A stretch of DNA of 64,000 nucleotides from Flavobacteriales bacterium (GTDB lineage: Bacteria > Bacteroidota > Bacteroidia > Flavobacteriales_F > PHOS-HE28): assembly GCA_016703105.1 (NCBI GenBank), contig JADJCS010000020.1, forward strand, positions 317,496-381,495, read 5' to 3'. The notes below the pieces were generated by a model. That model saw only the letters and a program-made list of their open reading frames with translations, made no database searches and was not told the origin of the DNA. Position 1 is the first letter of the stretch. Each line of letters begins with the position of its first letter. Position numbers and translations under genes: made by a program. Below are positions 56,376 to 64,000 of this stretch, piece by piece.

Positions 56376-57155
56376 TCAACTATTTGACCGCACCGCAGCC
56401 AGCGTTCTTCGCAACCAAGGATCCAGGATGGCGATGAAAGCCTCCGGCTGTTCCATCATGGGCGCATGTCCACATTCATCGACCCAGAACAATTCACTGT
56501 GCGGGATCAGGTGGTGGAACTCTTCGGCCACATCGGGTGGGGTGATGGTATCCTGCTTGCCCCAGATAAGGCACACGGGCATCTTCAGTTTCGGGATCTC
56601 CTTGGCCATGTTGTGGCGTATGGCGCTCTTGGCCAAGGCCAGTATCCGGAGCAACTTCGCCCGGTCGTTGATCGTTTCGTAGCACTCTTCCACCAACTCG
56701 TCCGTGGCGTGCTTCGGATCGTAGAAGGTGACGGCCACCTTCTGTTTGATGAAGACCTTGTCCTCCCGGCGGGGGAAGCTGCCGCCAAAAGCGTTCTCGT
56801 AGAGCCCACTGCTGCCGGTAAGGATCAGGCTGCGCACTTTCTCGGGGTGGTGACTACAATGCACCAGCGCTACATGGCCACCCAGGGAGTTGCCGAGCAG
56901 GTTCACTTCCGGGTACCCCTTGAACTCGATGAAGCGGTGCAGGAATTTGGCCAAGGCCCCCACGTTCGTGCTTAACATGGGTAGGGTGTACAAAGGCAGT
57001 ATGGGCATCACCACCCGGTACTGCTTTGTAAAGTGTGAGAAGGCCGTCTCGAAATTGCTCAGCGCCCCGAAGAGGCCGTGCAAGAGAATGAGCACCGGCC
57101 CATCGCCTTCCTCCACGTAGTGGAACTCACCTTCCTCCTTCAGCCTTGACAGCAT
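56376..57155 (-). CDS. Alpha/beta-hydrolase
   Basis: 259 residues from the ATG at 57155; the open frame extends to 57440 but the promoter at 57192 lies inside that extension. Oxyanion segment LILLHGLFGALSNFE (~23-37), nucleophile elbow LLGNSLGGHVAL (Ser at ~94), acid WGKQDTITPP (~200) and catalytic His in DECGHAPMMEQPEAF (~231). Cytoplasmic, single domain, no lid insert of note. Similar hydrolases flank engB-gldC in related genomes. Substrate unknown. Confidence 0.88.
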   Translation of the reverse strand: MLSRLKEEGEFHYVEEGDGPVLILLHGLFGALSNFETAFSHFTKQYRVVMPILPLYTLPMLSTNVGALAKFLHRFIEFKGYPEVNLLGNSLGGHVALVHCSHHPEKVRSLILTGSSGLYENAFGGSFPRREDKVFIKQKVAVTFYDPKHATDELVEECYETINDRAKLLRILALAKSAIRHNMAKEIPKLKMPVCLIWGKQDTITPPDVAEEFHHLIPHSELFWVDECGHAPMMEQPEAFIAILDPWLRRTLAAVRSNS

Positions 57156-57191
57156 TCTGGTTCTCCTTGACCGGCGTTGAGCGGGTCCGTC

Positions 57192-57199
57192 CAAAAGTA
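57192..57199 (-). promoter_or_regulatory. -7 promoter element of the hydrolase gene
   Basis: TACTTTTG on the minus strand, 36 nt before the ATG at 57155. Confidence 0.55.
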
Positions 57200-57368
57200 G
57201 TGAAGCGTTCATGGGCCCTTCGTAGTCGCTCACGGTGTATCCACATCGTCCTGTGGGCAAGCTGTTGCGGCCATCGGTCGGCCCCGCCGCCCGCGATCCG
57301 AGCTTCGTGAACGGGGCTGATCGACCTATCGGGCCACTGGTTGGTGGCGATGAATGGTTGTTGATTAC

Positions 57369-57384
57369 TCCCACTTCCTCCCAC
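57369..57384 (-). promoter_or_regulatory. Possible second MraZ half-operator
   Basis: On the minus strand GTGGGA-N4-GTGGGA, the same unit and 10-bp spacing as the mraZ operator ~100 bp away but only two repeats and inverted orientation. The rest of the 390-bp gap between the hydrolase and mraZ shows no gene. Confidence 0.3.
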
Positions 57385-57477
57385 CGTCTATTGATCTCAT
57401 ATATACAGGCCCAACAAGGGGTCTGGCAACAAATCGTCATCTTCGTCGTTCAGAAGTTATCGACATTGGGCAAAATA

Positions 57478-57503
57478 GTGGGAGCTTGTGGAGGAGAGTG
57501 GGA
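57478..57503 (+). promoter_or_regulatory. MraZ operator: three direct repeats with 10-bp period
   Basis: GTGGGA (57478), GTGGAG (57488), GTGGGA (57498), each separated by 4 nt. Known MraZ proteins bind three to four TGGGN/GTGGG direct repeats at this spacing in their own promoter. Here the array ends 9 bp before the -7 element, so bound MraZ would cover the promoter and repress the whole division cluster. Confidence 0.75.
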
Positions 57504-57512
57504 CGATTCGTC

Positions 57513-57520
57513 TACTTTCG
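57513..57520 (+). promoter_or_regulatory. -7 promoter element of the division/cell-wall cluster
   Basis: TACTTTCG, 25 nt before the mraZ ATG at 57546 and directly downstream of the MraZ operator. Confidence 0.55.
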
Positions 57521-57545
57521 CTGCCGTCTCGCACGCGCATGATGC

Positions 57546-58010
57546 ATGCTGAACCTGTTAGGGGAATACGATCTCAGGCTGGACGCCAAAGGGCGGCTGG
57601 TGCTACCAAGTGGGCTGAAGAAGCAGCTCGCCGAGGTGGCATCGAAAGGCTTCGTGATCAACCGCGACGTGTTCAAGTCCTGCCTTGTGCTGTACCCGAT
57701 CGACGAGTGGGAGCGCACCCAAACCATGATGGCACGGCTGAACCCTTTTCTGGAGAAGAACCGGGAGTTCATCCGGCGCTTCGCCAGTGGGGCCACCCAG
57801 CTGGAGCTCGATGGCAGTGGGCGCTTGCTCTTGCCCAAGCCTTTGATGGACCATGCCGGCATCGGCAAGGACATCAAGTTGGCGGGTCTGCTCGATCGCA
57901 TCGAGGTATGGAGCAAGGAAGGGCATGCCCGAATGCTGCGCGAGACCGTGGACCTCACCGCCCTCGCCGAAGAGGTGATGGGCAGCCTGGGTAACACCAA
58001 TGGCCAGTGA
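57546..58010 (+). CDS. mraZ: Division/cell-wall cluster regulator MraZ
   Basis: 154 residues. Two SpoVT/AbrB-like repeats: GEYDLRLDAKGRLVLPSGLK (~6-25) and ATQLELDGSGRLLLPKPLM (~83-101), each with the D-x-K/S-GRL/I-x-LP signature that binds the GTGGG operator. MraZ forms ring oligomers and controls dcw transcription. It is the first gene of the cluster; its stop overlaps the rsmH start by 11 nt. A three-repeat operator lies upstream. Confidence 0.95.
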   Translation: MLNLLGEYDLRLDAKGRLVLPSGLKKQLAEVASKGFVINRDVFKSCLVLYPIDEWERTQTMMARLNPFLEKNREFIRRFASGATQLELDGSGRLLLPKPLMDHAGIGKDIKLAGLLDRIEVWSKEGHARMLRETVDLTALAEEVMGSLGNTNGQ

Positions 58011-58904
58011 TTACCACGCTCCCGTTCTTTTACATGACTGTGTCAATGGCCTGAACATCCGCCCGGACGGCGTCTATGTGGACGTCACCTTCGGCGGCGG
58101 TGGACATAGCCGGGCGATCCTGGAAAAACTGGGGCCGCAAGGTGCCTTGGTGGCGTTCGATCGCGATCGCGATGCCTGGAACAACGCCTCGGAGGATCCC
58201 CGCTTCACGCTGGTGCGCTCCGACTTCCGCTGGCTGCGGAACCACTTGCGCTACCTCGGCAAGCTGCCGATCGATGGCTTGCTCGCCGACCTTGGGGTGA
58301 GCAGCCACCAGTTCGACACCGGCGCACGGGGCTTCAGTTTCCGCTTCGATGGTCCGCTCGACATGCGGATGGACGCTCGAACGAAGCGCACCGCAGCGGT
58401 ATTGCTGAAGGAACTGGACGAAACGGCGCTGACGGGCCTTTTGCGTGCGCACGGCGAAGTGGACAATGCGCCGCGCGTGGCCAGGACGATCAAGCAGGCG
58501 ATCGCGCAAGGGCCCATCACCACCACCCATCAATTGGTGGAGGTGTTGCGCCCGGTGACCCCACGGCGCGAAGAGAGCGGTTTCCTCGCCCAGGTGTTCC
58601 AGGCGCTGCGCATCGCGGTGAACGACGAATTGGGATCGCTCTTGCGCCTGCTCACCGAAAGCGCCGCATGCATCCGCCCCGGAGGAAGACTCGTAGGTGA
58701 TCAGCTACCACAGCCTCGAGGACCGTTTGGTGAAGAACTGGATGCGAGCGGGCGATGCGGGTGGCGAGGAGAAGAAGGATGTGTACGGCAACCGGCTCCG
58801 GCCTTTCCGGCCATTGACCAGCAAGGCGATACAGCCAAGTGACGAAGAGATAGCAAGGAACCCCCGGCGCGCAGTGCCGGGCCAGGATCGCGGAACGAAC
58901 GTGA
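58000..58904 (+). CDS. rsmH: 16S rRNA m4C1402 methyltransferase RsmH, two frameshifts
   Basis: Starts at the ATG at 58000 inside the mraZ end. SAM motif VDVTFGGGGHSRAIL (~28-42), DRDRDAW, LLADLGVSSHQFD (~96-108), GFSFRFDGPLDMRMD (~111-125), NDELGSL, then HSLEDRLVKNWM in another frame. Extra single bases at ~58697 and ~58868 break the frame; removing both gives 300 residues ending at a TGA (58902-58904), the family's normal length and ending (RARIAERT). The enzyme methylates C1402 of 16S rRNA with RsmI. The errors fit the general decay of sequence quality from here on. Confidence 0.9.
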
Positions 58905-59304
58905 AAGAGAACAGAACGAAGGAAGAGAACACGAGCAGCCCAAGGTCTCCCGCAAGGAAGGCCAGGCCAAGCTCCCTCGCGCCCTCATCGGCGTGCTCAA
59001 CGGATCCTTCCTCACCCGCGAGCAGGTGCTGGGCAACATGCCCTTCATCCTCTACGTGGCCGGGCTCATGCTGCTGTATATCGGCTATGGCTACTACACC
59101 GAGCGCACGGTGCGCGACCTGCATGGCACCGATGCCGACCTGAAGGAACTGCGCAGCGAGTATATCACCGTGCGCAGCCATCTGGACAAGACCGAGCAGC
59201 AAAGCCAGGTGGCGGAGGGCATCTCCGGCATCGGGCTGCGGGAGAGCCGAGTGCCCCCACGCAAGATCGAAGTGGACGAGGACCAACTCGAGGACTTGCG
59301 CTGA
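58901..59304 (+). CDS. ftsL: FtsL-like division protein, one probable frameshift
   Basis: The likely start is a GTG at 58901 overlapping the rsmH TGA; a base is lost near 58925, after which the frame is clean to the TGA at 59302-59304. Corrected length ~134. A basic cytoplasmic segment precedes one membrane helix (FILYVAGLMLLYIGYGYY, ~47-64) and a periplasmic heptad-rich helix (DADLKELRSEYITVRSHLDK), the FtsL/FtsB-like plan. It should link FtsI and the division complex. Position between rsmH and ftsI supports the call. A shorter in-frame start at the GTG at 58993 is less likely. Confidence 0.82.
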
Positions 59305-59306
59305 CC

Positions 59307-61411
59307 ATGGAGATCCAACGCACCCTCCGACTGCGCGCCTACTTGGTGTATGGCCTGCTGATCGTCTTCGCCCTCACCATCGCGGTCAAGCTCTTCACCA
59401 TCCAGTTGGTGGAGGGCGACAAATGGGTGGCCCGCTCCGAACACGTCGCCACCGCTTATCGGACCGTTCAACCGGACCGCGGGCATATCTACAGCGAGGA
59501 TGGGCGCTTCCTAAGCACGAGCGTACCTAGTATGAAGTGCGCATGGACCTCATGGCCGACGGCCTCAGCGATGAGCTGTTCCGCGCCGAGCTCGATCCGC
59601 TTTGTCAGGCCCTGAGCGAACTCTTCGCCGATCGCACTGCCGCCGACTACCGCCGCGACCTGCTCGCGGCCCGCGCCCGCCATGATCGTTACCACTTGAT
59701 AAAGCGCAAGGTGGACCACGAGCAATTGCAGCACATGAAGGCGATCCCGCTCTTCAAACGCGGACGGTACGCCAGCGGAATGATCGTCGAGAAGCGCACT
59801 GTGCGCATGCGCCCCTTCGGACGATTGGCTTCGCGCACTGTGGGCTATGTATTGAAGGACAGTACGACCATCGGTCTGGAAGGAGGCTATGACCCGATGG
59901 TTGCGCGGCGTGACCGGTAAGCGCTGGCGCCGCCTTACCGGTGGCATCTGGATGCCGATCGATGATGGCGAAGGACGGATCCCGTACCCGGCAGTGATGT
60001 GCATACCACCATCGACATCAATCTGCAGGACGTGGCCGACGCCGCGCTTGAAGCACAACTGCGCAAGCATGGTGCGCACCACGGCTGTGTGGTGGTGATG
60101 GAAGTGGCTACCGGCTACATCAAGGCCATCAGCAATCTCACTCGGCGCGGCGACAGCGTGTACGTGGAGGACCTGAACTATGCGGTGGGCCTCGCCTGCG
60201 AACCGGCTCCACGTTCAAGACCGCTGCGCTGATGGTGGCTTTGGAGGATGGCCGGGTGCAGGTGACCGACACCGTGGACACGAAGGGCCAGGTGCGCTTC
60301 CACGATCGCGTCATGAAGGACTCGCATGAAGGCGGATATGGGGAAGATCACCGTGCAGCGCGCGCTGGAGTTGAGCAGCAACACCGGCGTATCGCAACCT
60401 GATCAACAGTGCCTATCGCACCGAGCCGAAGCGTTTGCGTGGAAGGACTTCGGAAGCTCGGGCTCGACCGTCCGCTCGGTGTGCGCTTACCCGGCGAGGG
60501 TTCGCCGGTGATGCGTAACCCGGGGCGACAAAGGATGGAGCGGTGTGAGCCTGCCTTGGATGAGCATCGGTTATGAGGTGAGCATGACACCCATGCATCC
60601 TCGCCTTCTACAACGCGATCGCCAACGGCGGCCGCATGATGCAACCGCAGTTCGCCACGAAGGTGACGCGCGCTGGCAAGGAGGTGGAACGATTCGAACC
60701 CCTTGTCCTCAATGAGCGCATCTGCTCACCGGCGACCCTCGACCAAGTGCATGCCATGCTTGTAGGTGTGGTGGACAGCGGCACCGCGGTGAACCTGACG
60801 GCCGCGCATTTCAAGATCGCTGGTAAGACCGGTACCGCGCAGATCGCGCAGGAGAAGTCCGAGTACAAGCTCAGCGGCACCAGCTATCAGGCGTCGTTCG
60901 TCGGTTACTTCCCCGCCGAAGCACCGCGCTATTCGGCGATCGTCGTGGTGAGCTCGCCCAGCATGAGCGGCTACTACGGCAATGTGGTCGCCGGACCCAT
61001 TTTCCGTGAGATCGCCGACAAGATCCACAGCAATCGCCTGGAGATGCAGACCGGTCTCGCGGAAGCGGCGACCGAAGCACGTACCCCGATCACCTACAGC
61101 GGTCACGCTGGTGATCTGCGCCAAGCGCTCGCGGGCCTGGGCGTGAAGAGCGAACAGATCGGCGAAGGAGAATGGGGTGACCACCACGGCAGGCGATAGC
61201 GCAGTGGTGCTGAAACCCCGCGGCCTTCCCGGTGATGCGTTGCGCCTCGTACCGAACGTGCTCGGCATGGGCCTGAAGGATGCCCTTTACATCCTGGAGA
61301 ACCGTGGTCTGCATGTGCGTGTGCTCGGTTCCGGCATGGTGCGACGCCAATCGATCAGCCGGACAACGGTATACGAACGGTAGCACCATCATTCTAGATC
61401 TCACCACATGA
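59307..61411 (+). CDS. ftsI: Septal penicillin-binding protein FtsI, heavily frameshifted
   Basis: Starts 2 nt after ftsL. One N-terminal helix (YLVYGLLIVFALTIAVKLF), then the dimerisation domain (YRTVQPDRGHIYSEDGRFL). The transpeptidase motifs can all be read in one or another frame: EPGSTFKTAAL (~60205, active Ser and Lys), LELSSNTGVS (~60370), AGKTGTAQ (~60820). A C-terminal PASTA domain follows (VPNVLGMGLKDALYILENRGL, ~61255). At least twelve single-base gains or losses (about 59530, 59893, 59985, 60207, 60340, 60395, 60432, 60520, 60596, 61172, 61352, 61368) break it. The product is essential, so these are almost surely errors of the consensus. It cross-links septal peptidoglycan. Confidence 0.88.
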
Positions 61412-62759
61412 AGCTGCTCAAGGACCTGCTCTACAGGGCACGCCTCGAACAGGTGGTCGGACCCACCCACACCGCGATCGAGAAGCTCTGCTTCGACAGC
61501 CGCGGTGGTCCCCTTCACCGCCTTCGTCGCGGTGAAAGGCACACGCAGCGATGGGCACGACCATCGCTGCCGCGGTCGGACGCGGCGCTACGGCGATCGT
61601 CTGTGAACACTTGCGGAAGGGCAAAGGAGGGCGTGACCTATGTGCGGGTGGCCGATAGCGCGCAGGCCCTGGCGCTGATGGCCGCGAACTTCTTTCGATC
61701 GTCCGTCCCGCGAGCTGAAGCTCGTCGGACCACCGGCACCAATGGAAAGACAAGTGTGGCCACACACACCACACCCGATGCCGTTCGCTTGAACGAGCTG
61801 CTCGCCGAGATGGTGGCGGAGAAGTGTACGCACTGCTTCATGGAAGTGAGCAGTCACAGCGTGGTGCAGGAGCGCATCACGGGTCTGGAGTTCGACGTGG
61901 CCGTGTTCACCAACATCACGCACGATCACCTGGATTACCACGGGACCTTCGCGGCCTACATCGAAGCGAAGAAGCGCTTCTTCGATCAGCTCGGCCGCAA
62001 TGCCTTGGCCCTGGTGAACGCCGACGACGTGAACAGCGCCGTGATGGTGCAGAACACCAAGGCCACCAAGCGCTCCTTCGCCGTGCAGGGTTTGGCGGAC
62101 CACCGCGCCCGCATCATCGAGAACCAGCTCACCGGCCTGCATCTGAACATCGATGGCCGGGATGTATACGCGGCTGGTCGGTGCTTTCAATGCGAGCAAT
62201 TTGCTCGCCGTCTATGCCACCGCGGTGGATCTCGGTCTGCAACCGGTGGATGTGCTCACCGCGCTCGGTGATCCGGAACCTCCGCGCGGGCGCTTCCAGG
62301 TGGTGCGCGGTGCGAGCGGGGTGCTCGGCATCGTGGACTACGCGCACACGCCTGACGCACTGAAGAACGTGCTCGCTACGATCAATGAAGTGTGTGGCGA
62401 TGAAGACAGGAGATCACCGTGGTGGGTTGCGGCGGGATTCGCGATCGCTAAAGCGCCCGGTGATGGCCCGCCTCGCGGTGGAACTCAGCCACCGCGTGGT
62501 GCTCACCAGCGACAATCCGCGCAGCGAGGACCCCATGGCGATCCTTCAAGAGATGCGCGGCGGGATCCCGGCCTGGATGCCGATCGCGCGTTCATCAACG
62601 CCATCGGGGGAGGCCATCCGCCAGGCGGTCTCCATGGCACGCCCGGGCGATGGTGCTGGTAGCGGGCAGGGCAGCAGAGACCTATCAGGAGATCTCCCGG
62701 GCGAAGCACCTCTTTCGATGATGCTGCTGTGCTGAAGGAAACGCGAACTGATGCACTAA
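61408..62759 (+). CDS. murE: UDP-MurNAc-tripeptide synthetase MurE, frameshifted and internally deleted
   Basis: The ATG at 61408 overlaps the ftsI stop as ATGA; the TAA is at 62757-62759. Mur ligase motifs: TGTNGKTSVAT (P-loop, ~61730), THTTPDAVRLNELLAEM, CFMEVSSHSV (~61840), FTNITHDHLDYHG (~61905), VDYAHTPDALKNVL (~62335), TSDNPRSEDP (~62510). In intact MurE about 30 residues separate the P-loop segment from THTTPD; here they are directly joined, so roughly 100 nt are missing near 61760. At least five further indels occur. It adds the third residue (probably meso-diaminopimelate) to the peptidoglycan precursor. Confidence 0.87.
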
Positions 62760-64000
62760 TGCTTACCATTTGTCCCAAAGCGATGGACTTCGCGCTGCCC
62801 GGATCGGGGGGCGTTCAACCTTCATCTCCTTCCGCGCGGCGATGGCGGTGTTCACCTCACGATCGTCAGCCTGTGGTTCGGCAAAGGCATCATCAAGCTC
62901 TTGCGCCGCATGCAGGTGGGCGAGACGGTGCGTGATCTCCGGATTGGAGGGCAGCTCAGCAAGCAGGGCACTCCCACCATGGGCGGCCTCATCATTCTCG
63001 GTGCGATCACCGATCCCCGCTGCTCTTCGCGAAGTTGAACAATATACATCCTGTTGATGCTGGTGGCCACCGTATGGCTCCGGTGCCAACGGCTTCATCG
63101 ACGCACTGCATCCAAGGTCTAGAAGGAGCGCGGCCGCAGCCCGGCAAGTTCAAGGGGTGGTGGGGCAGGTGGGATTCGGATAATCGTGGGCGCCGTCGTC
63201 TACTTCCATCCTTCCTGCATCCGCACCAAGGTGGAGGTGCACAGGTGCTCGCGGACCAGCTGGACCCCGTCGCGCTCAGTACGTTCATCCGAAGAGGACG
63301 GCACCGCGCACTATCTGTTGGACCGCAAGAGCCCGAACACGACGATCCCCCTTCGTCAAAGGCACCATGAGTTCAACACTCGTCCATCCTCGGCCTCTTC
63401 GGCCCGCGAGGCGCGCGGCTAAACCTGGTTGCTCTACATCGTCATCGCCATCTTCATCATCACCGCCGTTAGCAACGGGGCCAATATCACCGATGGCCTG
63501 GACGGACTGGCCACCAGTACATCGGCCATCGTGGTTTTGGCGCTCAGGTGTGGCGCTCCGCCCACTATGTGAGCGGCAAATCATCTTCTCAGTACCTGGA
63601 CATCATGTACATCCCCGAGAGCGGGGAACTCGCGGTGTTCATCGGGGGCCATGCTGGGGCGTGCATCGGCTTCCCTGGTACAACGCTTTACCCGGCCCAG
63701 GTCTTCGCCAGGTGTGTGACGGCCTCGCGCTGGGCGGGATCATTGCACCCTAGCCATCCTCAGCCCGAAAGGAGCTGTTGATCCCGTGTTGTGTGGCGTG
63801 TTCCTCGTGGAGAACCTGAGCGTGGTGATGCAGGTGTCCTGGTTCAAGTACACGCGCAAGAGGTACGGTGAGGGCGCAGGATCTTCCTGATGTCCGCTGC
63901 ACCACCATTTCCAAAAGGCCGGCATACATCGAGAGCTAAAGATCGTGAGCCGCTTCTGAATAGTCGGCATCATGCTCGCCGTGCTGAGCATCGTAACCCT
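62759..64000 (+). CDS. mraY: Phospho-MurNAc-pentapeptide translocase MraY, frameshifted, cut by window end
   Basis: The ATG shares one base with the murE stop. Pieces in all three frames line up with MraY: the N-terminal start (QSDGLRAARIGGRSTF), LSKQGTPTMGGLIILGAI (~62955), a piece reading DPVALSTFIR (~63265), IVIAIFIITAVSNGAN (~63435), ITDGLDGLATSTSAIV (~63488, aspartate-rich catalytic loop), LVENLSVVMQVSWFKYTRKR (~63810), and LHHHFQKAG (~63900). The last codons in the window read SIVT, a few residues short of the normal end. Indels are more frequent here than in ftsI. The enzyme makes lipid I at the inner membrane. Confidence 0.85.

Overview
The window looks like a chromosome segment of a high-GC member of the Bacteroidota, most likely a Flavobacteriales-type organism. 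The evidence is the gliding-motility genes gldB and gldC, two type IX secretion (T9SS) cargo proteins, lipid-anchored TamL next to TamB, 2-oxoacid:ferredoxin oxidoreductase korAB, a TonB receptor without an enteric-type context, and a recurrent TAnnTTTG promoter element (the known Bacteroidota -7 motif) in front of at least fifteen genes. No rRNA, tRNA, CRISPR array, insertion sequence with transposase, or prophage was seen.

Layout. 1-4.6 kb (minus): a TonB receptor, a frameshifted DUF5689 lipoprotein and a truncated secreted protein with an OB-fold of the YhcR/NucH extracellular-nuclease type; together they suggest uptake or breakdown of extracellular nucleic acid. 4.8-14.4 kb (plus): one giant T9SS type-B surface protein of about 3,180 residues built from two tandem repeat families (237 bp and 240 bp), broken by several single-base indels inside the repeats. 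14.4-16.8 kb: coupled operon of polyprenol-phosphate glycosyltransferase, dihydroorotase and DUF4296 lipoprotein; 17-19.3 kb: divergent epimerase and tyrS. 19.5-21.3 kb: AT-richer pair of unknown secreted proteins. 21.3-25.8 kb: LuxE-like acyl-protein synthetase, lipoprotein, Na/Pi cotransporter and divergent PhoR-like kinase. 25.8-32.5 kb: two tandem giant CRTAC1-like FG-GAP lipoproteins. 32.6-35.2 kb: secreted DRGH nuclease and a MurG-like glycosyltransferase. 35.3-41.9 kb: trmB, an alkyltransferase-like protein, a small unknown, mrp, a NifU-like protein and korAB. 41.9-43.5 kb: poorly characterised small genes. 43.5-52.3 kb: nhaA, tamL, tamB. 52.5-57.2 kb: nadE, a beta-barrel protein, gldB, gldC, engB, alpha/beta hydrolase. 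57.5-64 kb: start of the division/cell-wall cluster, mraZ-rsmH-ftsL-ftsI-murE-mraY.

Sequence quality matters here. From about 58.7 kb to the end every gene of the essential division cluster is frameshifted, with at least twelve indels in ftsI alone and a roughly 100-nt loss in murE; this is best read as consensus error. A 0.5-kb almost pure G tract (36.0-36.5 kb) destroys the end of trmB, and gldC carries an in-frame TAA. Non-coding structure of real interest includes a family of 160-185-bp palindromic intergenic elements (at 16.8, 44.7 and probably 33.9 kb), two adjacent perfect dyads in front of the TonB receptor, a stem-loop leader before trmB, and a three-repeat MraZ operator before mraZ.
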